Source: an uncultured Faecalibacterium sp. (lineage in GTDB: Bacteria; Bacillota; Clostridia; Oscillospirales; Ruminococcaceae). From it: DNA of 10,270 bases. The notes under the pieces are model-generated. The model was not told the origin of the DNA. It was given only the letters and a program-made list of their open reading frames with translations, and searched no databases. The position numbers were made by a program, and so were the translations under genes. The stretch is from contig CALDNF010000016.1 of assembly GCA_937917475.1 (NCBI GenBank), forward strand, positions 1-10,270. The letters run 5' to 3'. Positions 1 through 5,406 of the stretch are shown here, piece after piece (position 1 is the stretch's first letter; every line of letters begins with the position of its first letter).

Positions 1-1
1 C

Positions 2-175
2 CTGAATGGCCGGGGCCGGGGCGATATGTACGTCAAGTGCGAGGTTGAGATCCCCAAAAAGCTCAACAAGGCTCAGCGTGATGCTCTGAAAAAGTTTGAG
101 GGTACCCTCAAAGAAGAAAACTATGAGCAGCGCAAGGGATTCTTCAAAAAGCTGAAGGACATGTTCAACAGCTGA
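2..175 (+). CDS. dnaJ: Chaperone DnaJ, C-terminal end (partial, 5' end outside window)
   Basis: This is an open frame running in from the left edge and ending in TGA, giving the last 57 residues. It reads LNGRGRGDMYVKCEVEIPKK, then LNKAQRDALKKFEG, which is the typical end of the second substrate-binding beta domain of DnaJ (family pattern GRGDxYVxxxVxxP followed by a short helix in which the chain dimerises). DnaJ is the cytosolic Hsp40 co-chaperone that stimulates the ATPase of DnaK and hands it unfolded clients. The J domain and zinc-finger region lie outside the window, so completeness cannot be judged. The tail after the dimer helix ends in a lysine-rich FFKKLKDMF segment. An intrinsic terminator follows 32 bases later, so this is the last gene of its transcript and separate from the pilus operon. 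Confidence 0.85.
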   Translation: MNGRGRGDMYVKCEVEIPKKLNKAQRDALKKFEGTLKEENYEQRKGFFKKLKDMFNS

Positions 176-207
176 GAAGCAAAAACATCATAAAATGATG
201 GATGAAA

Positions 208-249
208 CACCGGGTTCGGAGCAGAACGCTTCGGGCCCGGTGTTTTTTT
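208..249 (+). terminator. Intrinsic terminator after dnaJ
   Basis: The arms CACCGGG (208-214) and CCCGGTG (236-242) form a perfect 7-bp stem, directly followed by seven T residues (243-249). The loop of 21 bases has no strong inner stem. Placement just after the dnaJ stop fits rho-independent termination of that transcript. Confidence 0.85.
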
Positions 250-385
250 GCGCCCAAAATGGACTTCTCGAAGAAAAAAATAAATTTTCTTTCATGAAGA
301 TTGCCGAAATTTCCCAAAAAAGATTATGCAGGCTGCAAAAAAATGGAAGAAAAAGGGGCGTAAAACGGCGCAAATCCGGATTTTA
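250..385. other. AT-rich intergenic stretch without a recognised gene
   Basis: Between the dnaJ terminator and the pilus promoter there are many A and T runs and no credible coding region. Short frames on both strands here lack ribosome binding sites and family resemblance. An A-rich stretch upstream of a -35 box could act as an UP-like element, but no specific site is recognised. Confidence 0.5.
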
Positions 386-399
386 TGTCCATTTGGACA
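386..399. promoter_or_regulatory. Palindrome abutting the -35 box, candidate operator
   Basis: TGTCCA-TT-TGGACA is a perfect inverted repeat with 6-base arms and a 2-base centre. It ends one base before the -35 hexamer TTGCGA of the pilus promoter. A dyad at this spot is where an activator or repressor dimer could bind. No regulator family is recognised from the motif, and chance occurrence of a 6+6 dyad is possible. Confidence 0.35.
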
Positions 400-400
400 C

Positions 401-429
401 TTGCGAAGCGTTTTCAGAAGTGGTAAAAT
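401..429 (+). promoter_or_regulatory. Probable sigma-A promoter of the pilus operon leader
   Basis: The -35 box is TTGCGA (401-406, 4 of 6 to consensus) and the -10 box is TAAAAT (424-429, 5 of 6), with an ideal 17-base spacer. Transcription would start near 436, giving a leader of about 335 nt before the first pilus gene. That leader contains the c-di-GMP aptamer and the terminator, as expected for a riboswitch-controlled transcript. Confidence 0.65.
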
Positions 430-443
430 GAGCTCACTGAGAG

Positions 444-497
444 GGTCCGCCGCCGGAATACCGGATAAAAGGCGGGCTACGGACCGGTATGTTTTTT
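444..497 (+). other. GC-rich leader hairpin followed by a T run
   Basis: GGTCCG (444-449) pairs with CGGACC (480-485), and CCGCC (450-454) pairs with GGCGG (471-475), with a 4-base bulge (476-479). Six T residues (492-497) follow, but six bases after the stem, which is too far for a standard intrinsic terminator. The hairpin starts within about ten bases of the predicted transcript start, so it may be a 5'-protecting structure or part of a folding switch. An alternative pairing, ATACCGG (458-464) with CCGGTAT (484-490), would exclude part of it. Confidence 0.4.
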
Positions 498-565
498 AAA
501 GCTTGCCATAGTGCGACAGAGTTTGCAGAAATGGAGAGTAGAATGAGAAACGTACCGGAAAACAA

Positions 566-651
566 CTGAATCTACTTTGGCAAACCTGACGTGAGTCAGG
601 GACGCAAAGCTCGAAGCCTTTTGTCCAGCGATGGAAACGAAGGTAGTTCGG
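566..651 (+). promoter_or_regulatory. Cyclic di-GMP class I riboswitch aptamer (GEMM-I)
   Basis: The sequence carries the hallmark blocks of the GEMM-I family: GGCAAACC (579-586), a short stem TGAC/GTCA capped by the GNRA tetraloop GTGA (591-594), then GGGACGCAAAGC (599-610), and a second arm ending in ATGG followed by AAGGTAG. The closing stem P1 pairs CTACTTT (572-578) with AAGGTAG (640-646) and can be extended by CTGAA (566-570) with TTCGG (647-651), leaving one bulged base. By alignment to the Vibrio Vc2 aptamer, G579 would match ligand-contacting G20 and A606 would match A47. G at the first position fits c-di-GMP rather than the cGAMP-sensing variant, which has A. The terminator directly downstream makes this a complete expression platform for the pilus operon. 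Whether it is an ON or OFF switch is not settled; the P1 extension overlaps the foot of the terminator, which favours ON. Confidence 0.9.
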
Positions 652-699
652 CCGCAATTTTTCCCGGTATCTGCCGGGCAATTGCGGCCGTTTGTTTTT
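649..699 (+). terminator. Riboswitch-linked intrinsic terminator in the leader
   Basis: CGGCCGCAATT (649-659) pairs perfectly with AATTGCGGCCG (680-690) over 11 bp. Above it an inner stem CCCGG (663-667) pairs with CCGGG (674-678) around a 6-base loop. TTTGTTTTT (691-699) follows at once. The terminator begins within the 3' side of the extended aptamer stem and lies 73 bases before the first pilus start codon, so it can stop transcription before the operon depending on aptamer folding. Confidence 0.9.
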
Positions 700-771
700 G
701 TATGGGGATTGCAGAACCGGACACCGCCTGCGGGGCGGCGGCCAACCAATAGATCAAAGGAGGGTTATCAT

Positions 772-3219
772 ATGAGAGGAAAACACAGACGAAACACAGC
801 CGGAAAGCTGCGGCTTGCCAAAAGACTGGCTGCGCTGTGCTTTGCGGTGGTCTTCTTTTGCAGCTGCCTGCTGCCCGCCTTTGCGTCCAGCGTTGGCGGC
901 GAAGGAAAAGAAGAATCCGCAGCCACCAGTCTGGCCACAACGCTGGAGGAACTCAGCGGGATGAAACCGGTGGTAGATGCAGGTGATGAGGAGGGCGAGG
1001 CTCCTTCGGAGAGTCCGGCCCCTTCTGAGAGTGAAGCTCCTTCGGAAAGCCCGGCACCTTCCGAGAGCGAGGCTCCTTCGGAAAGCCCGGCACCTTCCGA
1101 GAGCGAAGCCCCTTCGGAAAGCCCGGCCCCTTCCGAGAGCGAGGCTCCTTCGGAAAGCCCGGCCCCTTCCGAGAGCGAGGCCCCTTCGGAGAGCCCGGAA
1201 CCTTCCGAGAGTGAAGCCCCCTCGGAGAGCCAGCCCACAGAGAAGCCTGCCGCTTCCGACAGCGAGCCCGCTAAAAAGGACGAGCCTGCTTCCAGCAGTG
1301 AGCCCGCCAAAAAGGAAGAGCCCGCCGCCAGCAGCCTTCCGGCCAAAGAGGAGCCCGCAGCTTCTTCCGGCAGCGAGAGCGGCAAGGATGAAAAGCCCGC
1401 CAGCTCCACGACCGGTTCCACCACCGGCTACGAGAATTACACCGCTACTTATCGGTTCTGGCTGAAAGAACTGAGCAGCTACGATCTGGCCGATATCGCA
1501 AAAGAGGCCCGGGCTCTGGATATGACCGAGAGCGAGTATCTGGCGTACTACGGCGAGGAAAGCGGCCTGTTCTTCATGATGACACTGGCCGACGGCGAGA
1601 ATCTGGCCGACTATAAGTCCCAGTTCCCAACCCCCGACAGCGACCCCACCGGCGAGGAGCGCAGCTTCTCCGGCTGGTATACCCTTGATGAATACAGCGA
1701 CAGCCAACCTTTCCAGTTTGCAGATGAACCTCTGATCCTCACCGAGAGCACCACTACCGATGTTTTTGCAAAGTGGACCGCAAAGAAACCGGTGACGGAA
1801 GAGCCGGAGGAGCCCGCCGAGGACGAAGACCCCGCCGAGGAGCCTACTGAGGACGAGGAGCCCGCAGAGGAGCCGGTTGAAGAGCCCACGGAAGACGATG
1901 GCGATAAGGGCATCAGTGATATGATCGATGCTGAGACCGCCGCTTATGCCAAAACACAGAAGACGGAGCAGACAGTTTACGTCTATGTTCAGGTAACTGG
2001 TAGTAAGGACGGCCTGACAAAAAACGCTAAAAACTGGTACACCATCGGTTATGTGGATGTGGATCTGCTGCCGATCACGCAGACTTGGCTTAACCAAAAT
2101 AAAAAATACGCCCAGGACCTGATTGGTCAGGACGCATATTATACCGGAACTTCGACGCAGGACGACGGCGAAAGCGCAACCATGTACAACGATGTTGTGA
2201 CAGCGGTTACATCGGGCTCTTTGGTACGGAAAACTTACAATACCTCGATCGATGTGAGTAAAGTAACATGGTCTGGACCGGCTTTTGGCGAGGATGGCAA
2301 GACATATGGCCATGGCCTGCGGCTGTCGCAGGGCGCAAATGACTTTGATGTGAGTGATAAAGCTACAGTCTGGCATCTGGACGGATACATTGATATCGCA
2401 GACATGGCCGATTACGAAGTCCATTACTGGGTCGAAGATGCAAATGGCGACAAAGAAAGCAACGGCAAAACGTACAGTGAAGTGACCCGCTTGAAGGTTG
2501 CAGAAGCGGCGATCGTTGGCAGCACCATTTCGGCTGGAAATGGCTACACGAAGTATGAGACGATCCCGGAAGGCGGCGTTGAGTACAGCTACAGCCACAG
2601 CGAACCGGCAGACGAGATCACCATTACAAAGAACGGAACAAACCGGATCGACCTCTACTATGTGCGCCCTACGTCGGATGTGACCATCACAAAACACGTG
2701 GAAGGCAACATGGGCGATAAGGACAGGGAGTTCAACTTCCGCATTACCGTCAAGCTGAACGGTGCAGATGCCAGCTTCAAGCTGGGTGAAACCTCTTACA
2801 CTGGCTCCGCAACATTCACTCTGAAAGATGGCGAGAGTGTTGATGTGAAGGATATCCCGATCGGTGCAACCCTGACCGTGACAGAAACCGATGCCGAGGG
2901 CTATGAAGTCAGCGCAGAGCTGGGCGAGAAGGCAATCGGGGAAAAGCAGACAGGCGGCGGAACTTTTAGCTTCACCGTAAGCTCCACGAGCTCCGGAGAT
3001 GCAGCGACAAACAGCATGGACGATGGTCTGATGCTGCTGGCGATGACGGATGATGGCGTGACGGCGGCAGGCAATGATCTGATCATCACCAACACCCTCG
3101 ATATCCAGCCCGCTACCGGCGTGCTGCTGGACACCCTGCCTTATCTGCTGATCCTGGCCGTGGTGGCCGCAGGCGGCGTGTTCTTCATTGTGCGCAGACG
3201 GCATCATCACGATGACTGA
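772..3219 (+). CDS. Large sortase-anchored pilus tip adhesin-like surface protein
   Basis: The 815-residue protein starts at an ATG preceded by AAAGGAGGG. A basic signal peptide ends near AFA at 36-38. Residues 76-153 are a tandem Ser/Pro/Glu stalk, followed by a Lys/Ala/Ser/Pro linker to about 215. Residues 223-336 resemble an InlB B-repeat-like fold (GWYT, VFAKWTA). An acidic Glu/Pro linker spans 340-378. Residues 400-630 contain segments seen in clostridial surface adhesins (VYVYVQVTG, YTIGYVDVD, VWHLDGYIDI) and a MucBP-like part (551-631). Residues 634-775 look like a DUF7601 pilin-type Ig domain with a possible isopeptide triad K641, E705, N774. The end has a sorting signal: QPATG (779-783), a hydrophobic span (784-807) and RRRHHHDD. 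Its size, first place in the operon and stalk suggest the tip adhesin, comparable in position to Cpa of streptococcal FCT islands. The ligand is unknown. An upstream in-frame extension to 631 lies inside the riboswitch and is not translated in this model. Confidence 0.85.
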   Translation: MRGKHRRNTAGKLRLAKRLAALCFAVVFFCSCLLPAFASSVGGEGKEESAATSLATTLEELSGMKPVVDAGDEEGEAPSESPAPSESEAPSESPAPSESEAPSESPAPSESEAPSESPAPSESEAPSESPAPSESEAPSESPEPSESEAPSESQPTEKPAASDSEPAKKDEPASSSEPAKKEEPAASSLPAKEEPAASSGSESGKDEKPASSTTGSTTGYENYTATYRFWLKELSSYDLADIAKEARALDMTESEYLAYYGEESGLFFMMTLADGENLADYKSQFPTPDSDPTGEERSFSGWYTLDEYSDSQPFQFADEPLILTESTTTDVFAKWTAKKPVTEEPEEPAEDEDPAEEPTEDEEPAEEPVEEPTEDDGDKGISDMIDAETAAYAKTQKTEQTVYVYVQVTGSKDGLTKNAKNWYTIGYVDVDLLPITQTWLNQNKKYAQDLIGQDAYYTGTSTQDDGESATMYNDVVTAVTSGSLVRKTYNTSIDVSKVTWSGPAFGEDGKTYGHGLRLSQGANDFDVSDKATVWHLDGYIDIADMADYEVHYWVEDANGDKESNGKTYSEVTRLKVAEAAIVGSTISAGNGYTKYETIPEGGVEYSYSHSEPADEITITKNGTNRIDLYYVRPTSDVTITKHVEGNMGDKDREFNFRITVKLNGADASFKLGETSYTGSATFTLKDGESVDVKDIPIGATLTVTETDAEGYEVSAELGEKAIGEKQTGGGTFSFTVSSTSSGDAATNSMDDGLMLLAMTDDGVTAAGNDLIITNTLDIQPATGVLLDTLPYLLILAVVAAGGVFFIVRRRHHHDD
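997..1230 (+). repeat. 36-bp in-frame tandem repeat encoding the Ser/Pro/Glu stalk
   Basis: Six full 36-bp units plus a half unit encode EAPSESPAPSES, with one unit reading PEPSES. Units differ mainly at synonymous third positions. The unit is a multiple of three, so gain or loss of copies would change stalk length without breaking the frame. Confidence 0.9.
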
Positions 3220-3300
3220 CCCGCATTTTATACGATCCTTCCGGGGCGGCCCCCAAGGCAGCTCCGGTAAGATAAAACCTTTGTGAAAGGAGGTGGGTGG

Positions 3301-3636
3301 ATGGCGGCAAAGCAGAAGCCCGAAGCTCCCGAGCGGCTTCCCGGCGCAGAAGGGAAGTGTGTGAACCGTGAGCAGGAAGAGATCGTCCGATGGTTCCGGA
3401 CGGTGAAATTCCGCAGGACGGCGTTCGGTGGAGTGGACGAGGTACAGCTCTGGAAAAAGCTGGAAGAGCTGTATGGCTTGTACGGAAACGCCATCCGTGC
3501 GGAGCGGGCCCGCTATGATGCCCTGCTGCAGCAGGCAGGCGTGATCGTGCCCCCGACGCCCGGCTTACGTTACACTTCCGGCACAGAGGAGGCCTCCGGG
3601 CCGGGAGAGGGACCTTCCGTAAAGGAGGGCAGCTGA
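3301..3636 (+). CDS. Small conserved pilus-operon protein of unknown function
   Basis: The 111-residue protein has no signal peptide or membrane segment. The start is the ATG at 3301, preceded by AAAGGAGGTGGG; an upstream GTG at 3283 overlaps that ribosome binding site and is rejected. Residues 26-77 form the conserved-looking core: a hydrophobic-basic stretch IVRWFRTVKFRRTAFGG, then VDEVQLWKKLEELYGLY and a charged helix AERARYDALLQQ that could be a coiled coil. The pattern of an aromatic residue, then GG-V-D-E, then a heptad helix recalls the N-terminal lipid-binding loop of DivIVA-like proteins, but this similarity is weak and by eye. Residues 82-111 are Pro/Gly/Glu-rich and probably disordered. 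It lies between the adhesin and the SipA-like gene, whose ATG follows its stop codon directly, so it is probably translationally coupled. A cytosolic scaffold or localisation role in pilus assembly is inference only. Confidence 0.75.
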   Translation: MAAKQKPEAPERLPGAEGKCVNREQEEIVRWFRTVKFRRTAFGGVDEVQLWKKLEELYGLYGNAIRAERARYDALLQQAGVIVPPTPGLRYTSGTEEASGPGEGPSVKEGS

Positions 3637-4197
3637 ATGGCGATCCTGAGTGAGAAAAAAGACCTTTACGCAGAAGGGCTCCAAACCATCCGCCAGCGCA
3701 GGTACAGCGCAGAAAATTACCGGGACTTTACAAGTCTGGTGCTGAGGATCGTGGTATTGGCCCTGATCGCATGGGTGCTGCTGGCAAAAGTGTTCCTGTT
3801 CACGCAGGCAACGGGCAGCAGTATGTTCCCCGCCGTAAAGGACGGCGACCTCATCATTGGATTTCGGCTGCAAAACAGCTACGCTAAAAACGACGTGGTG
3901 CTCTATGAACAGGATGGCAAGCTCCGTGTAGGGCGTATCCTGGGCCGTGCAAGCGACCTTGTCAATCTGGACGACAGCGGCACCCTGATCGTGAACGGCG
4001 CAGCGCAGAGCGGCGAGATCCTCTACCCAACCTATGCCAAGGATGGCCTGAGCTATCCGTACACTGTGCCGGAAGGCTGTGTGTTCATTCTTGGCGATTA
4101 TCGCACACAGGCAACGGACAGCCGGGATTTTGGGCCGGTTGCCCTGACCGACGTCAAAGCAAAGGTGATCACCCTGCTGCGGCGTCGGAGCCTATAA
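3637..4197 (+). CDS. SipA-like signal peptidase I homologue lacking the catalytic lysine
   Basis: The 186-residue protein starts at the ATG abutting the previous stop, with AAAGGAGG 10 bases upstream. Residues 1-31 are cytosolic and charged, and 33-56 form one membrane span. The S26 peptidase pattern follows: GSSMFPAVKDGD with nucleophile-position Ser62, then VNGAAQSGE, and near the end ILGDYR and DSRDFGPV, matching the conserved box that ends the catalytic fold. The box that should hold the general-base lysine (YVKRIIG in Bacillus SipS) reads RVGRILG, so the lysine is Gly99. From memory, SipA of Streptococcus pyogenes pilus islands has glycine at this same lysine position and has also lost the serine, and acts as an assembly factor rather than a peptidase. 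Here the serine is kept. It sits directly upstream of the major pilin, as sipA does, which supports a pilus-assembly chaperone role over general protein secretion. Confidence 0.88.
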   Translation: MAILSEKKDLYAEGLQTIRQRRYSAENYRDFTSLVLRIVVLALIAWVLLAKVFLFTQATGSSMFPAVKDGDLIIGFRLQNSYAKNDVVLYEQDGKLRVGRILGRASDLVNLDDSGTLIVNGAAQSGEILYPTYAKDGLSYPYTVPEGCVFILGDYRTQATDSRDFGPVALTDVKAKVITLLRRRSL

Positions 4198-4233
4198 ACA
4201 GTACGGATCGAATTGATCTAAGGAGGAACTGAG

Positions 4234-5256
4234 ATGAAACTGAAGAAATTGTTTGCGGGCATCCTTGCCGCAGCTATGATGGCCACGATGGCCGCCCCGG
4301 CGTTTGCAACTGAGGCTGACCCTGGCGTGATTTCCGTTAGCAAAGACCCTGTTACCGAAGTTACCCTGACAAAAACCTACAATGTGTCTGGCGATACGAC
4401 GCAAGCCGAGACCTTTGAGTTCACGCTCACAGGTTCCAGTGTTACCAATTCCAGCGTTAAAGAAGTTCCGACAATTGATTCGGATGCAACGAAGTACGAA
4501 GTGTCGTTTGGTGCAATCAGTGAAGATCAGACCGGAAATTTCACGATCGATCTGAGCAAGCTGAATATTACTCGCACGGGTGTTTATAACTACACCATCC
4601 ATGAGAAGAATGAGAAAGCTACTCCGGGCGTTACCTATGATGCAAACGATGTGACGATGAAGGTCACTGCTGTGAACGATTCTGCGGAGGACGGCGGTCT
4701 GGTCTACTATGTGGCTCTGTATAAGGCCGGCAAGAAGATCAATGCAGCAAACGCTTTTGTGAACAGCTACGATGCTCATAAGTTGAGCATCAAGAAGACT
4801 GTTAAAGGCAACTTTGGTGATCATGACAAGTACTTCGAGTTCACGGTTAAGCTGACCGGTACAGCAAATAAGACTTATGCTCCTGTGACTGCGGCTCTGG
4901 AAACTGCTGATCCCGACAATAAGAGCGTACTGGATACCATTGCTGTGGATGGTCAGCCTCATACCTTCTATCTGAAGCACAACCAGACCCTGAATATCCT
5001 CAACCTGCCGGATGACGTTACTTATGAGGTAGCTGAGGTTGGCGCAAATACTAAGGGTTTTGAGTATACAGTGACTACGAAGGATATTAGCAACAAAATG
5101 ACGCAGGATTGGACCGCTGAAATCGAGAATAAGCGTGAAGGCACCGTCGATACCGGCGTTATCCTTGACACCGCTCCGTACCTGCTGGTTCTGGTGGGCG
5201 TGTTCGCAGCTGCCGGTGTGATGCTGATCAATAAGCGTCGTCACTTTGAGGACTGA
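4234..5256 (+). CDS. Major (shaft) pilin, FctA/Spy0128-like with DUF7601 domain
   Basis: The 340-residue protein is preceded by AAGGAGG. A signal peptide has its likely cleavage after AFA (residue 25). Domain 1 (about 33-180) resembles the Spy0128/FctA isopeptide fold: Lys47 in LTKTYN, Glu124 in YTIHE and Asn177 in FVNSY are placed as in the intramolecular Lys-Asn bond triad. Domain 2 (about 183-300) is DUF7601-like with Lys188 in IKKTVKGN, Glu265 or Glu268, and Asn299 in IENKRE as the second triad. The sorting signal is TVDTG (304-308), a hydrophobic span (about 309-332) and the tail NKRRHFED. Two such domains in series are typical of shaft pilins that are linked head to tail by a sortase. 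Codons here end in T more often than in neighbouring genes, perhaps reflecting high expression. The next gene, a class B sortase, is the probable polymerase. Which lysine is used for intermolecular linkage is not evident. Confidence 0.9.
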   Translation: MKLKKLFAGILAAAMMATMAAPAFATEADPGVISVSKDPVTEVTLTKTYNVSGDTTQAETFEFTLTGSSVTNSSVKEVPTIDSDATKYEVSFGAISEDQTGNFTIDLSKLNITRTGVYNYTIHEKNEKATPGVTYDANDVTMKVTAVNDSAEDGGLVYYVALYKAGKKINAANAFVNSYDAHKLSIKKTVKGNFGDHDKYFEFTVKLTGTANKTYAPVTAALETADPDNKSVLDTIAVDGQPHTFYLKHNQTLNILNLPDDVTYEVAEVGANTKGFEYTVTTKDISNKMTQDWTAEIENKREGTVDTGVILDTAPYLLVLVGVFAAAGVMLINKRRHFED

Positions 5257-5310
5257 GCAGAATAAATTGGTAAATAACGGCTAAGAATCCAGCAAAGAAC
5301 ATTGACAGTC

Positions 5311-5339
5311 TTGCAGAAACTGCACCGATACGTTATAAT
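5311..5339 (+). promoter_or_regulatory. Internal promoter upstream of the class B sortase gene
   Basis: TTGCAG (5311-5316) and a perfect -10 box TATAAT (5334-5339) are separated by exactly 17 bases. A perfect -35 consensus TTGACA lies at 5302-5307 but is 26 bases from the -10 box, so it is unlikely to pair with it. The start would be near 5346, inside the 138-base gap between pilin and sortase. It would allow the sortase, basal pilin and second sortase to be made independently of the riboswitch. Confidence 0.6.
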
Positions 5340-5379
5340 CGTGAAAGAGCAGCGTGTCGTATCAGCATACTGCACCGAT
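5319..5379 (+). repeat. Pair of 11-bp direct repeats around the internal promoter start
   Basis: ACTGCACCGAT occurs at 5319-5329, within the promoter spacer, and again at 5369-5379, in the leader before the sortase start. The copies are exactly 50 bases apart. They may be regulator binding sites or remnants of a small duplication; nothing further is recognised. Confidence 0.5.
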
Positions 5380-5406
5380 GGGTTTCCCTGAATCTTGGAG
5401 AAGGAG

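Noticed and set aside
195..431. Plus-strand 78-residue frame downstream of dnaJ
   Set aside because: It begins at the dnaJ terminator hairpin, runs into the promoter and has no ribosome binding site or family resemblance.
631..771. N-terminal extension of the tip adhesin frame into the leader
   Set aside because: It runs through the riboswitch and terminator, lacks a ribosome binding site, and the ATG at 772 has AAAGGAGGG and leads straight into a signal peptide.
997..1230. CRISPR-like array
   Set aside because: Units are contiguous 36-bp coding repeats with no unique spacers.
754..3210. Long minus-strand open frame opposite the tip adhesin
   Set aside because: It is antisense to a convincing coding gene, rich in repeats mirrored from the stalk, and shows no domain or start signals.
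3243..3271. Hairpin CCGGGGC/GCTCCGG between the adhesin and the small gene as a terminator
   Set aside because: No T run follows it and the genes appear to be one operon; a transcript-processing role cannot be excluded.
4192..5244. Minus-strand 350-residue frame opposite the major pilin
   Set aside because: It is a shadow of the pilin gene, with no signal or known domain.
5302..5307. Consensus TTGACA as the -35 box of the internal promoter
   Set aside because: It is 26 bases from TATAAT, too far for a standard sigma-A promoter; TTGCAG at 5311 gives the correct spacing.
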